Position numbers and translations under genes: made by a program. The notes beneath the pieces were generated by a model. That model was not told the origin of the DNA, ran no database searches, and saw only the letters and a program-made list of their open reading frames with translations. Of a DNA stretch of 64,000 nt, positions 32,546 to 45,834 are shown one piece after another (positions within the stretch are counted from its first letter, which is position 1; each line of letters begins with the position of its first letter). The DNA is taken from contig CM041465.1 of assembly GCA_023213395.1 (NCBI GenBank), positions 222,835,741 through 222,899,740 on the forward strand, read 5' to 3'. This DNA is from Cycas panzhihuaensis. Its lineage: Eukaryota > Cycadophyta.

Positions 32546-35523
32546 TTGTCATCTCTATAAATTTATTATTTTCAAGTTAGAAAATTTTTAGTGAATTATT
32601 ATATTGCTGAACTCTACCAAATTTCACCACAATCCCATTTGATGTCAAATTGGCTATTAGAGAGTTTGTTTATCTTATTTAGAAGGCTTTACCACTAATT
32701 TTATATTTGGGCACTACTAGCTACTTGTTTATGAGTTTTTAACTATTTTATCATCTATTTTATATTTTCATTTTTTTTTCAACCATTTTTTCCATTATTT
32801 TTCTTATTTTTGGATTGCTCATTTCTTCTTCTTCACATTAAGTCTTTGTAGGGATAATTTAGAGCTAGATAATATGGGTTATTTTGAGGTAAGTACTATA
32901 GAGGATAAATGTTTCTAAAGAGTTTGTTATAGGTTAGAAGATTGTGATTTGAGAGATTTAATACATGATTCATAGGTTTCATTTGTTATGCTTCTAATAT
33001 TTACTTTTAACACTTCTTTCTATAAGTTCTACTAATTAAATTGCTTGCCCCTTTTGATTTTGTAATGTGCCACCTCTTTCTCTATAATATTTAGTATGTG
33101 ATATAATTTATTTTTCAAAAATTCTCTATATGCAGCCTTTGTGTTACAAGAATTTCTAAGAATTAAATACTTTCAGATTGATTTTGAATAACATTTTATC
33201 TACCATACAATAATACCAACTAGATCATACTCGTAGTTTTGTTGGAAATTTCCATGTGTAATAAAACTATTATTGGAATTTCCACAAATCTAATGATTCT
33301 AACTTTATTTTTTCATTTGGTAGGTTATGTGTGGCTCATAGTTTTATCATGTTATATGTTTTTGCTTGTTTCACATGTTTGTTGCAAGTTTTGAGGGAAT
33401 TGCTCACTTTTTCATGAGATATTTCCTAGGTATAGTGGTTATATTACTCAAATTGCATTAAGAGAAAAGATGATAAAACAAAAAGGGAAAAAGTGCAGTG
33501 TGTACTAAAATGGTAGGCTCTTGCATCCTCCTTATCAATTCATTATATTAAAATATTACAAAAGAAAAAGGAAGAAGAATTAGGTATAAGAATTAAGAGT
33601 CATGATTATATTAAGAGCTTGTGAGTGGAGAGGATTTGTATGCATTATTGTGAGTTTCAAATCTGTAAGCTATAAGTCTTACATTAGTTAGGATTGTGTG
33701 TTATGTGCATTTAAAATAAAATTGCATCCTAGATTATATTTAGGGTTTTGTTATATGCTTCTTTTTTTCTTATAAGATTAGGTTCTGCTTAGCTAATTGA
33801 AGGACTAACCTATACATTGGATTTCATCATCGTTGGTAGAGTTAGTCAGGTACCTTAGGCAAGGTTTCTTTTTTATTGTGTTTCAAGCAACCCAGTGATA
33901 GGCAATTATCTGGACTATATGCAATTAGCAGAGCTTAGTAAAGCCATATCTTCTCACCTCTATTCTGCCTTAGGGAATCTATGATATAGAGTTGGATGTG
34001 AGTGACACCTTACTACCTACATATACTTAAGGTGAGGTTGGTGTATTAAGTCTCCACATGCTTGTCTATCAAATTGGGATCTATAACCCAAGGTCTAATA
34101 TCATATAGTTTTGTCCCCTCAACAACTCCCTTCATTTTGTTAGGTTAGTTTAACATATGCATTTATTTAGTTAGGTTCACTTAAGATAGGTCTATATCAC
34201 TAAGGAAGTAAAGTCTAAGTTAGGATTTTGATGGTATTGAGATACACATGCCCTAGCAACCATCCTGACTTTTAAGAGCATAGTTGGGTATTGTTTACCT
34301 CTTCTGAGAGGACTTGTTAGTTAGGTATTTGATTCACTCTACTCGCATGAGTGTTAATGCCTATTTCATTTTAAACTTAACTTATGAGTGTCTATGTGAA
34401 AATTAAGAAAATCTTAATTTTTTTCCAAAGTTGAAATACATTGGGTTATATAAGGTGGAATATACCTTATATATTCTTCTTTTAATTTATCTCTTTAAGT
34501 TTAATTTTTCAAAGTCACTTTAATTTATTCTTCATTTTATCTTTGAAATACATCTTTTTCTCATTTATTTAGTATGTTAATCACAATAATCTCTATAAAA
34601 TAAAATTTACAAGTGTAATTTTGATCAAAAACTACTATTGTTCAATATTAGTTATCACTTCAAGTGAAAATTTTTCTTGTTGTAAGTGACTCTAAGCTCC
34701 CTACAAGGTGACTTAGGTCATTAAATTAGGCTCAAATGTGGTTAAATTTCACTCTTCTTAGGACTTCTTTTAGTGTTTCAATTACACTAATAATCATAAA
34801 AAAATTGGCGTGTATTTTTGGTGATTTAATCTCCCAATTTTTTGACATATTTTTAGCCTGTAATCTCATTATTTTAATGTATTTAATCATTGGACTCCTT
34901 GAGTAGTGACCCAAACTGAGTCAAGTATCACTCCAAAGTATAAGAAAACTACAAATTAATAAATTAATTATTTTCTTTTAGTATGTAGGGATTATTTTTT
35001 TAATCATAAATGTTCCTAATTTGCATGTTTGCTTCTCAAAGTGCTTATTTTTGGTATTAAAATCTTATATTTAGCACTTTAGAATACATCATTTAAAGAC
35101 TCAATTTGGTACATAGTTGCATTTTCTTACTTGTGAGCAATTAAGTTGTATTTTTTTGTACCATACTGATGAGGATTTTAACAGTCTAAAAAGGCCTTCG
35201 AGGCGTGTTTTTAATAAGTAATTTAACCCACCTGTAAGATAATTAAAACATTAAGTGGGGAGGCTCGAAAATGGTGTTATTAGTGATGTTAACACTGAGA
35301 AAAGGATACTATGTTATACAAATCAACTCTACCTCAATGGTACTAATTTTGAAAACTTAGCTGACATTGATCTAACCATCAGGTTAGACAACTTACAAAT
35401 AAAGCCCTCTATTTTGTCCATATTTTTTTTAATCCAGCACTAAATAATTTTGGATATTGAGTAGAACTTATATAGCATAACTTAAAAAGTTTCCAAGATC
35501 ATTATTAGCTACAAACCATCATC
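32546..35523. other. AT-rich stretch, no gene seen
   Basis: About 3 kb of low-GC sequence with only short ORFs. It should contain the 5' LTR of copia-3 if that survives, but I found no primer-binding site or matching LTR. Confidence 0.55.
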
Positions 35524-37338
35524 ATGACAACACACATGCTTAAAGTAAATATAATTAAATTGACAGGTGCTAAAAATTATTTAACATGGAAGAAGCAAGC
35601 GAAAAAATTGTTGATTATGAATGAGTTATAAGGTTATGTCTCTAGCATAATTATCAAACTTAAACCAACTCCAAATTTGGTAAATCAAAATAATCTAATT
35701 CTTGTTAATCCTATTAATATTGCTACTTTCAAAGCTAAAGATGAAGTTGTATTTATATTTATTTATTTATCTATTAATAATAATATTGATTAAAATATAG
35801 AATTTGTAATGGCATCTAAATAGGCTTGAGATATAATTGTATCATTATATGAATAAAGAGATGATGTTAGAATTTTCATGTATAAAACAAATTTATTTAA
35901 TTTACAATTTATTTTACCCATGGCAACCTATCTCTCATCTGTAAAAGTAATTAGTAATTAGCTCATAACTCTTAGAAACCCAATTTTAAATAAAGACTTG
36001 ATTACTATAATTATTCATGCTCTTATAAAAAAGTACAATAGCTTCATCTCTGATATCTCGAGAAATGGCACACTATTAATTATAACTTCCAATGAGTTAG
36101 AACATTTATTACTATAAGAAGAAGAAATCTAGTTGTAAGAAAATGAGACCAACACATTAAGTGCTCTCACAATAAAGTTCAAAAGAAAATAATCATTTCA
36201 ACCCAAAAAAAAGTTGGCAGTCTTAATGTTGATACCACCAAATAAGACTATCGCTTGTCATTATTGTAGTAAAGTAGGCTATATTTAGCTAGAATGCAAA
36301 AAGAAACAGAATGATATACAACAACAATAATAACAAAATTAGTAGTAGCATTAATGTCAATAATCAAGGCTGCATCGATGCTCATAACATTAGCAGCATC
36401 AAGCACAAACTCAAGGTGTATTCCAAGATGGTCATTGTGGAAATCCTAGAAGAACAACTTAAGGTAGTTTTTAAGGCTACATAACACAACATGAATAAAG
36501 TGACATACTCTTTTGTGCTTTTAGTAATTGTTAAAATAAAAACACATAGATTATAGATTCTAAAGCATCATATCATATGATAAGTGATGCAAAGTTATTA
36601 ATAGATTTATAAGAGAGCAAGAGAGAAATAATAATTTTTAGGGATAATGTCACTATAAAGATTTTACGTGTTGGACAAATTACATCTTTTAATAATTAGC
36701 ATCATACTCTTATATTTTTGAATAGCAATATGTTTCTAGTACTTGGAATGCCTAGAAATCTACTCTTTATTACTCAGTCAGATAAGCAAAAGATGGGTGT
36801 GTTATTTAAAGATAGGAAATATATCATTTGAAATAAAGAAGACCAGATTATTGCCATAGGTCATAAGATCGTGGCCTCTACAAATTAGCCATAACATTTA
36901 GATCATCTCATGCCTTAGTTTCTCCTTCTCTAAATAAGACTAAGTTATAGCATGAGAGGCTTGGATATCTAGATTTGGATAATATAAGATAGATGTTTAG
37001 ATAGAATATGGTATATGGCTTACCCAAAATTTAACAAGTAATTGCCTTTGTGAATCTTACTTATGGGGAAATAACATTATGAACCTTTTTGGAAAGATAA
37101 AGCCTTGAGAGCTCAACACTTATTGCAGTTAGTTCATTATGATATTTGTGGACCCATGTTCAGTCAATCACTTGGTATCTCTTCATTATTCATCACCTTT
37201 ATTGATGATTAAGTATGGGTTTACTTTCTTAAACATAAGTCAGAAGTACTAAACAAGTTTAAAGAATTTAAACTTACAATTAAAAATGAGTCATGCATGC
37301 AAATCAAGATACTTCAATCTAACAATGGTGGTGCATAC
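35524..37338 (+). pseudogene. copia-3 left half: gag, protease, integrase start
   Basis: ATG at 35524 begins a copia gag: LTGAKNYLTWKKQAKKLLI, then a degraded zinc knuckle CHYCSKVGYI...EC near 36250 whose His is Tyr. IIDSKASYHMISDAKLL near 36550 is the protease motif (DSGAS-H) with Gly replaced by Lys. LVHYDICGPM and the following FITFIDD, VWVYFLKHKSEV, ILQSNNGGAY belong to integrase, with the second catalytic Asp now Asn. Many TAG/TAA codons sit at Gln and Trp positions. The frame breaks at the copia-2 insertion (37339) and resumes at 43469. Confidence 0.85.
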
Positions 37339-37699
37339 TGTTAATATGGCAATTATTTATTAAGCCACTAAGTTAATGTTAATATAGTTTAGTTAAGGTG
37401 ATTAAGTAAAAAGGTGTGAGATATTTAGAGGGTTACAACCCCAATTAGGTAACACCTCTTAGAAGAGTATAAAATCTTTGATCCCTTGTGTATTCGATAT
37501 ATCAAGTATCAAAATATTGTAGAATAATTAATATGATCCAGAAAGATCTTTTATGGTGGGTTTTTTCTTGAAAGGGTTTTCCCATGTAAATCCTGTATAT
37601 TATGCATCTGTATTCTATGTGTATTTTAGTTTGCTTATTATGTATGGTTGAAGATTCTATAGATGGGAACACACCTGTATGATTTCATATTCCTAAATA
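37339..37699 (+). repeat. copia-2 5' LTR
   Basis: It starts TGTTAATATGG and ends CCTAAATA (expected ...ACA). The primer site TGGTATTAGAGCC follows at 37700. Confidence 0.88.
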
Positions 37700-39192
37700 T
37701 GGTATTAGAGCCATAGGGTCTTACATAGTTGAAGCTTGACATTAAGTGGAGCGGTGAGATCTCTAGTTACCATGTGAAGCCATCAAACCTAGGACTTATC
37801 TTAAGGGTCCATCATCTCTAGCAACATACAAAAGCAGGCACAACAGATCAATAATGGTTGAAGAAGTAAAAATCACTATTTAATAGAGCATAAGGGACTA
37901 TTAGAGTCAATAATTAGGCGTGAAGGCCACATTTGTGGTTGGCGTTGGCTTGTTGGGGGCCATCTGAAGGAGGTTGATGACCTGTAAAGGTGATTCAAGC
38001 TAGCAAAGCATGTACTGATGGTGATTTGACAATAATAATGACAGCCATATATATATACACAAGTAAGTTGGTTATTTACTCATCTAAAACACTATAAAAT
38101 TTAAAAAGAAGTACGTGTTTTCTGGTATTACCTATATCTAGTCTGTATAAGGGAGAGATTAGAGCCTATTTGGAATGTTTTTAGCTATATATACTAAGAT
38201 TAGTTGGAGCATACTACTAAATTTTTGAGTTATAGTACCTTTTATTTGAGAGTGTGACCCCCATATCTTAGCCCTATGCATATTTTGAACCTGCATCTAT
38301 GTGTTAAGAGGTGGTTGGGCTGTTTGTGTGCCATTTTGGAGCTCATAATGGTTGGCTAGGTGCTATTTGTATTGGTTAAGTGCTATTCATATTGATTGGG
38401 TGCTTATTTATTATGGCTGGTTGGTATTTGCATTGGTTGGGCATGTGATTATATTAGTTGGGTGTGTGATTACGCTGGTTAGGCTATCCAATGTGTGGTT
38501 GGGTTGTATATGGTCCTCTTACTAGTCGAACAAAGTCAATTATAGGTCCCTGTAATACATGCAGTTCGTGTATATGTCGCGATAGTTGCGTCTGTTATCT
38601 CCACTTCGTGCATCTTCTCATTTGATATTTGAATGAATAATACTAAGTCTTAAACCTTGGTATATTTTAATATCACTTTGACCTTTATTTTAATCACATG
38701 GGTTAAGTGATGAGGTATGGAGTTTTGGGAAAAGTTGCACTTTTTTGGAATATGCCTTTTAGCATATTCCTCCTATTATATAACTTTATATAAAGGCCTT
38801 TTACCATCGATATTTGGCATATTTACCTATTGTGAGGTTATTTGGAGCATCCTTGAGTCATTTTAAGTGGAAATTTAGGAGTTTTCTGGTGATTGAGACT
38901 TGGAGACCATGCATTTTTGCCTTATGAAACCATCCTTAGTTCTTGGAGCCCTTTTTTTAAGTGTCGAAAGGGTCATTTTTGACACTTTTGAGTTCATTTA
39001 AGGGATTTTGTTGGCTATTTATGAGGGAGAATAGTCGATGACTCACTTAATGAATGTATAATCGATGTTTAGTGCCCTCATGAGTGTTTCCTTGAGCTAG
39101 AGAAGGACACATGGGTGCATCTTTGTCTATAAGACAATCGTTTGGGTGTTGTTTATCGTATATTGAAGCCTGTTTCTTGAGATAGAGCACCT
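37700..39192 (+). other. copia-2 primer site and leader
   Basis: TGGTATTAGAGCC at 37700 is the initiator-tRNA-Met site. The leader has no ORF of note and contains the TGGTTGGG array at 38349-38513. It aligns with the copia-1 leader. Confidence 0.7.
38349..38513 (+). repeat. Degenerate 16-25 bp tandem array in copia-2 leader
   Basis: About eight units begin TGGTTGGGT/C or a close variant (TGGTTAAGTGC, TGATTGGGTGC, TAGTTGGGTGT). A looser version is at 23040-23300 in copia-1, so the array belongs to the family and not to one copy. Confidence 0.7.
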
Positions 39193-39900
39193 TATGCCCA
39201 AGTTTATTTTCAACGGTAATAATTTCAATGAGTGGAAGGCCAACATGGAACTTATGGCATTGGACCATAGAGCCTTTGTTCATAGTCTAAATGAACTAGA
39301 TAAAATATGAACAAAATTATGTGATGCAGTTGAGAAGAAGAATATAAATAGATGTCTTGCCCTAATGTTAGAGTTACTTAATTCATGTGTGGAAGATGAG
39401 AATAACATCAACTCTTACCTAAACAAGATCACATACTTGAAGAATAAGCTAGAAGAACTGAAGCAAAATTTGATCGATGATACGTCGTTATTCACGATAA
39501 TCATGTCGAAGTTGCCAGTTGTGTTCACCACTTTTCAGACCATTTATGGTAGAGATAAGGTGATGGACACAAAGACCTTTGATGGGCTTAAAAACCTAAT
39601 TCTAGTAGAGGATGCTGAGTTGAAGCATCACAGAATCCTTGGAGGTTCTAAATCAAATAAGGCCCTAGCCATGAAGACTCACAGGAAGGAGGCCACTAAG
39701 GAGGAGAAGATCACACAGAGGTCAGGAGAAAGTTCACAACAGAAGAAGAAATTCAATGGAAAATGTAATTACTGCAAGAAGGATGGCCACTGAGAGAAGA
39801 ACTATTGGTTCAAAAGACATGACAAGCACAAAGTAAGCCAAGATGATAAAGGGAAAAGCATTATTGCTTATTACATCTGAGCAAAAACCTTATCAGTTGA
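39193..39900 (+). pseudogene. gag: copia-2 gag, internally deleted
   Basis: CCCAAGTTTATTTTCAACGG onward matches the copia-1 gag start. After NMEL the text jumps to LDHRAFVHSLNEL; copia-1 has about 126 bp (24015-24140) that are missing here. LMLELLNSCVEDENNINSYL and SKLPVVFTTFQTIYGRDKVM are intact, longer than in copia-1. The zinc knuckle near 39776 has CNYCKKDGH, then a TGA and Tyr for the last Cys. Confidence 0.85.
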
Positions 39901-41400
39901 GTTAGATCGAAGAGATTATTAGGTGCTTGATTCTGGAGTGTAGAAGCATATCTCCTACAAGAAGCATAAACTTGATACGATGAATGAAAATCAAAGTGGT
40001 ATAAAAATTATCCTTAGAGATGCTTACATTTTGCTGGTGGAAGGTATCAACGAAATATCCATTGCAGGAGGTAAGTTTACCGAGGTATACTATGTACCCA
40101 AGATGTAGTTGAACCTTCTTTAAACCCAGAAAATCTACAAACAAGGCATGAAGGTGGAGCTTTACAATAATAAATGCTTAATTAAGGATTTGGAGCAGAG
40201 CTTTATTATTATTTCTACTAAAAAATTCAGGGACAACTTTTAGGTGTTTGAGAAATTTCAGTCTCAGAAGAAGTCTTATGCCCTTGTTGCTAGCACTAAT
40301 GATGTAAGTAAACTTTACCACAATCGCCTAGGATACCTTAACTATAGGAGCATTGAACTGCTGAAGAGGTTGAAGATAGTGGAAGGATTACCATTGGTTT
40401 CCTACTCAGATGGTATTTATGAAGGGTGTATGTATGGCAAGGATTACTGCTACCCTTTTGCTTAGGAGAATGCCTGAAGAGCCAAGGAGAAATTGGAGCT
40501 TGTACATTCAGATATAATGGGTCCACTCCATAACCCTTTAATATTAAGAGCTCGCTATACCCTTGTGTTTGTAGATGATTATACCAAGAAGGCCTAGGTT
40601 TACTTGCTAAAAAATAAGTTATATATGTTTGATCACTTCTGTGACTAAAAAGTGATGGTAGAAAATGAAAGTGATAAAAAAATTAAATCATTAAGAAGTG
40701 ATAATGGTAAGGAATACAACAATCATACATTTAATTAGTTTTGCCATGATCATGGTATTAAGTAGGAATTTATAGTCCCATATACCCCTCAACAGAATGG
40801 AGTTACTAAACGAAAGAATTGTGCCATGATGGAGATGGTGAGGTGTATGGTGTATGTTAAAAACCTACCATTGATGTTTTAGGCAGAAGTTGTGGCAACT
40901 ACTGTATATATTTTGAACTGGGTATACACTTAGATAATTTGTAGCATAACCCCCGTAAAGAAATGGACGAGTTGAAAGCCTAGCATTAGCCATTTGAGAA
41001 CCTTTAGGTGTATTACATATGCCCACATCCCATATGATACTTATAAGAAGTTAGATCAGAAGAGTCTAAAGTGTATATTCATGGGGCATAGTGATCAGAA
41101 TAGAGCTTGCAAACTATGGGATCCACAAGGGAAGAAGAATCTGGTTAGTCGAGATGTAAAATTTGATGAGTCATCAATGTATCATGTTGATAGATCATCA
41201 AAAGAGCCTTTTTATCCCCCCTACTCCCATTCTTATATTTATCAAGTGAAGAGTATGATGAGCCAGTTGTTTGAACACTTAAAGAAATAAGACCAAGTGG
41301 GATGTGTAATAGTGAGGAGCCATTGTGAGAAGAAGTATCTCCAACAATAGGTCCTTTTATACCTTTATAGGTAAGGAAGACTATTGAATATTCTAGTATG
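39901..41400 (+). pseudogene. copia-2 protease remnant and integrase
   Basis: Protease is reduced to VLDSGV and broken text. Integrase has YHNRLGYLNYRSIELL, LVHSDIMGPL and LRSDNGKEYNNH, so both Asp are kept. The third motif near 40795 reads YTPQQNGVTKRKN, where the catalytic Glu is Lys (GAA to AAA is one transition). FMGHSDQNRACKLWDPQGK and VKFDESSMYHVD follow. Several TAG/TAA codons interrupt it. Confidence 0.85.
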
Positions 41401-42230
41401 GTGATGCAAACCTTAATTGATGATAGAAGAACAAGAAGTCAACATGTCAGTCAAACTTTACTGGTAGACACTAATAACTTTAGTAATCTTGATTCATTTG
41501 ATAAGGTGAAAAGAGATCCACATTGGAGAGCTACAATAGAGGAAGAGTATGGTTTATTAATAAAGAATGATATGTTGGATTTAGTTCTGCTTCCCCTAAC
41601 AAAGAACCTTATCTGATGCAAGTGGGTCTATAAGATGAAGTTCCATTCTGATGAAGAGGTAGATAAGTGCAAGGGCAGACTTATCACTCAAGGTTTTAAG
41701 CAAAAGGAAGGAATTAACTATGAAGAGAGGTTTGCACCAGTCTCTAGAATGACCGGTCTGATTGATCATTTCCTTAGCAACTGCTTATAGTTGGGAGTTA
41801 CACCAGATGGACATCAAGTCTGTATTCCTTAATGGTGATCTAAAGGAGGAGATCTATATGTCGCAACCTCTGGGATTCGTTAAGGAAGGCTAGGAGCATC
41901 TTATTTGCTAGTTAAAGAAATCAATCTATGGCCTAAAATAAGCACTCCATGCTTGGTATAAGAAAATGGATACTAAGTTGAAAGCTGAAGGTTTTGAGAT
42001 TTTAGAAATCGACCTAAATTTGTATGTGAAAAGGAAGGGGACTTCAATAGTTGCTTGTGTGGTATATATGGATGATTTAATCATTAACGATAACTATGGC
42101 AAGACTATAGCAAAAGTCAAGTCTAATTTGGGAGTTTCTATTGATATGACAGATCTCAGGGGGACTTCATTATTTCTTAGGCATTCATATCAGGCAGATG
42201 GATGATAAGATCGTATTATTGCAATCATAA
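41401..42230 (+). pseudogene. copia-2 reverse transcriptase
   Basis: Motifs: VYKMKFHSDEEVDK, TQGFKQKEGINYEE, LNGDLKEEIYMSQPLGFV, SIYGLK-ALHAWYKKMD (Gln and Arg codons mutated) and YMDD inside CVVYMDDLIIND near 42060. Frame changes are frequent. Confidence 0.85.
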
Positions 42231-43108
42231 TATGTGAAGAACCTACTATAGAAGTTTGGGATTTAGAATTATAAACTTATTGCAATACCATGTCTAAAGG
42301 GTACAAGGTTATAGAAGGATATGGTCAAACCCTTTATATATGGAACAAAATATTTCCAATTGGTAAGGAGTTTGATCTACTTGACTTATATTAGACCAGA
42401 TATCACCTATGTTGTTGGATTGGTTTTCTATTATATGCAAAATCCTCAGGAGCCTCATTTAGTTGCAATGAAGTGGATTCTAAAGTACCTGAAGGGGACA
42501 ATTAATCTTGGTCTCAAATATCATTAAGATGAGGAGACAAGGTTGTATGGTTATATATATACTAATTAGGAAGGAGATTCTAACAATTGGATGTCTACAA
42601 CAAGATACATGTTTAGTGTTAGTAATGGATTTGTTTCGTGGCAGTCGAAGAAGCCACAGATAGTGGTATCATCCTCTACAAAGGTTGAATATCAAGGACT
42701 TAGTGCTAATGCAAAGGAAGTTATATGGTTGCAAGTTCTCTTACAGTTTCTAATGGACATCTGATTATCTTTATTGATAATCAAAGTACCATTCATCTGT
42801 TAAAGAATCTAGAGTTTCATGCGCGTACAAAGTGTATCGAGATTTAACACCATTACATTTGTAAACAGATCAAGTCAAGGAAGTTGTAGGTTGATTACTA
42901 TCTGAGTGAATTCTAACTTACGGACATGTTTACCAAGCCACTTACTAAAGATCAATTCATAAAGATGCGTACCAGATTAGGACTCATTGATGTTATCCTT
43001 GAGGGGAGATGTGTCAACAAGGATAAAGAAGCTGCAAGATAGTCCCAGCTTTCATGATAACATAACTATTGTAGGTTGCAAGCTCTCCACATTCACATTA
43101 AGGAGGGA
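42231..43108 (+). pseudogene. copia-2 RNase H, pol end and polypurine tract
   Basis: LVRSLIYLTYIRPDITYV, YYMQNPQEPHLVAMKWIL and KYLKGTINLGLKYH are readable. FIDNQSTIHL and MFTKPL-like text follow. CATTAAGGAGGGA at about 43096-43108 is the polypurine tract before the 3' LTR. Confidence 0.82.
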
Positions 43109-43468
43109 TATTAATGCAATAGTTATTTGTAAAGCCACTAAATTAATATTAATGTGGTTTAACTAAGGTTATTAAGTGAAAAGGTATGAGATATTTGGAG
43201 GGTTAAAACCCTAATCGGGTAACATCTCTTGTAAGAGTATAAAAGCCTTAAGTCCTTGTGTATTTAATGTATCAAGTATCAAATCATTATGGAATAATCA
43301 ATGTGATCTAGAAGGATCTTTTGTGGTGGGTTTTTTCTCGAAAGGGTTTTTCCGTGTAAATCCTATGTATTATGTATCTATATTTTATATGTATTTTAGT
43401 TTGCTTGCTATGCATGGTTAAAGATTCTGTAGATGGGAACATACATGTATGATTTCATATCCCAAACA
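43109..43468 (+). repeat. copia-2 3' LTR
   Basis: Collinear with 37339-37699. It now starts TATTAATG (TG lost by one transition) and ends CCCAAACA. AGTAC follows. Confidence 0.86.
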
Positions 43469-45834
43469 AGTACACGTTTAAGGAGTTCAATTAATTTTGC
43501 ATTTAGAGTGGCATTAAATACCATTTTTTCATCCCTTGTACACCTTAACAAAATAACGTAGTAGAATGTATGAATAAAACCTTAGTTAATAAGTTAAAAG
43601 TAATGATACATGCTTAAGGTCTCTATAGGGCATACTGGGCAAAAGCAATCCTCACTACTAGTTATCTATCAAACCATAGCTCCACTACAATAATTTCAAG
43701 CATGACACCTGAGGAAGCTTGGATTGGGTATAAATCCATAATCATTTACACACTTTTGGATACATGGCCTATATGAATGTTCCCTAAGAATAAAGACAAA
43801 AATTTGATGATAAGAGTCTCAAATACTTCTTTGTTGGATATACTTATGGCAGCAAAGCATACAGATTATATAATTTGATTAGAAAAAAGATGCATATCTC
43901 ATGAGACATTATCTTTACAGAAGACAATAGGGAGATGGACCTTAGTTCTCTTCTAATTGCCCTTAATAAAGGTAAAGACATCATTGAGGATTCTATTCCC
44001 TCAACATCTTCTACACCATTTCCTTCATTAACACTTACTTCTTTTTTCTCATCATCTTCGTTAGTTACTTCATGACGTCCTACAAGTTCTTTAGAATTTT
44101 ATCACACTTCATCATCCCAGGACAATGAAGTAACAACTCCATTAATAAAGAAGTTACCTAAATGATATTTGTAGACTATTGTAGGTACACAAACTATTAA
44201 AGGTAAATGTCCATCCAGAATGTGGCCACCAATTACTGTTAACTATATACTTATGGTTGAAGTACTTAGTACTCCTAAGACTTCCACTTTTGAGGAGGTA
44301 TGTTCAGATGAAAAGTGGCAAGTTATTATGGATGATGAGATCCGCTCTATTTATTAAATGATAAATGGAACTTGGTTGAGTTACTAGTAGGAAAATATGC
44401 CATCAATTGTAAGTGGATCTACAAGACTAAGTATAAATTTGATGGCATTATTAAACAACATAAGGCTCATCTGGTAACAAAAGGTTTCAAACAATAGGAA
44501 GACATTGACTATGGCGAGACATTTACACTTGTTGCAAATATGAATACCATAAAAATTGTTATGGCCTTAGCTACTCAATGTAAATAGCCATTATATTAAA
44601 TGAATCTCAAAAATGCCTTTTTCAATGGTGATTTGAATGAGGAGATATATTTAGAACAATCTCCCAAGTACATCTCAGATGATAATGAGCATTTTGTTTA
44701 TCACCTTAAAAAGGTCTCCTAGGATCTGAAATAGGCACCATATGCTTGGTATTCCAAAATTGATGATTACTTCTTAAAACATAATTTTGATCGATCTACA
44801 TCCGACATGAACCTATATATCAAGGTTTAAAACTAGTGCATTGCTCTTATTATATTATATATAGATAATCTAATTATTACTAGTAATGATACTGATATGA
44901 TAGAAAGTCTTAAGAGGACTTAAAAAGAAGTTTTAAGATGACTGGTCTTGAGCTTCTTTATTACTTTCTTAGCATGAAACTATGGCAACAACTAGGTCGC
45001 ATTTTCATATCCCAAGCCAAATACACTTGAGATATCTTGTAGTAATTCAGAATGGAGGATTATAAATCATCACCATCCCCTATGGAGACAAGCATAAAAT
45101 TGTGACTTAATAAAGAAGCAAAATCCATTGATTCCACCCTTTTTTAACCTTTAGTGGGTAGTCTTATTTACTTGACTAATACTAGGCCTAGCATATCATA
45201 TGCTGTTTGAATTTGTTTTATATTTATAACACAACCCAATCAATGATACTGTAATGCTACAAATAGGATTCTTAGATATCTCAATGGTACATTACAATAT
45301 AGTTTCCAGTATACTCACAACGAGAACTTCATATTAGAAGGGTTCTCAGATTTTGATTGGGCAAGATGCCAAGATAGTCACAAATCTACCTTAGGTTATT
45401 GTTTTAACCTTAGATCTATAATTTCTTCATGGAGTTACAAAAAGTAAGCAAATGTCACACTTTCCTCCATTGAAATAAAATACAAAGCTATAGTCAACAC
45501 AATATGTGAGGCTATTTGGCTCCAACAAATTCTTTGTGAGCTTGGCCTTAAGCAATCACTACTAACTCCATTATATTATGACAATTAAAATATACTCAAG
45601 GTAGCCAAGAATCTTGTATTTCATGCATAGACCAAGCATGTTGACATCCATCATAATTTTATTAAAAAACATGTGTATCAAGGTGAAATTGACCTCATCT
45701 ACAAGTTGACAGATCAGTAACTTGCTAATGTCTTCACTAAACCACTTAGTAGAGAGAAGTTTGAATACTTCAAAGATGACCTCGATGTTAAATATAATGT
45801 TGTACATGTTCAGTGGAGGTATTAAAAATATCAT
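43469..45834 (+). pseudogene. copia-3 right half: integrase end, RT, RNase H
   Basis: Host copia resumes with YTFKEFN, then HFFIPCTP-QNNVVE (catalytic Glu kept) and MTPEEAWIGYKS. RT has INCKWIYKTKYKFDG, YGETFTLVANM, LKNAFFNGDLNEEIYLEQ, and LYIDNLIITSND, in which the VDD motif has become IDN. RNase H has EGFSDFDWARCQDSHKSTLG, TLSSIEIKYKA and LANVFTKPLSREKFEYF. The end is near 45834 and no 3' LTR is recognised after it. Stops are dense, in keeping with its being older than copia-2. Confidence 0.85.

Larger units (their letters stand above)
37339..43468 (+). mobile_element. copia-2: same family as copia-1, nested in copia-3
   Basis: About 6.1 kb with LTRs 37339-37699 and 43109-43468, both similar to the copia-1 LTRs. 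It sits inside the integrase coding sequence of copia-3. Host reading NNGGAY before it and YTFKEFN after it meet at the insertion. The 3' flank AGTAC and 5' flank CATAC are the eroded 5-bp duplication; the AGTAC version restores a continuous host codon order. It carries degenerate gag, PR, IN, RT and RNase H and is more degraded than copia-1. Confidence 0.93.
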
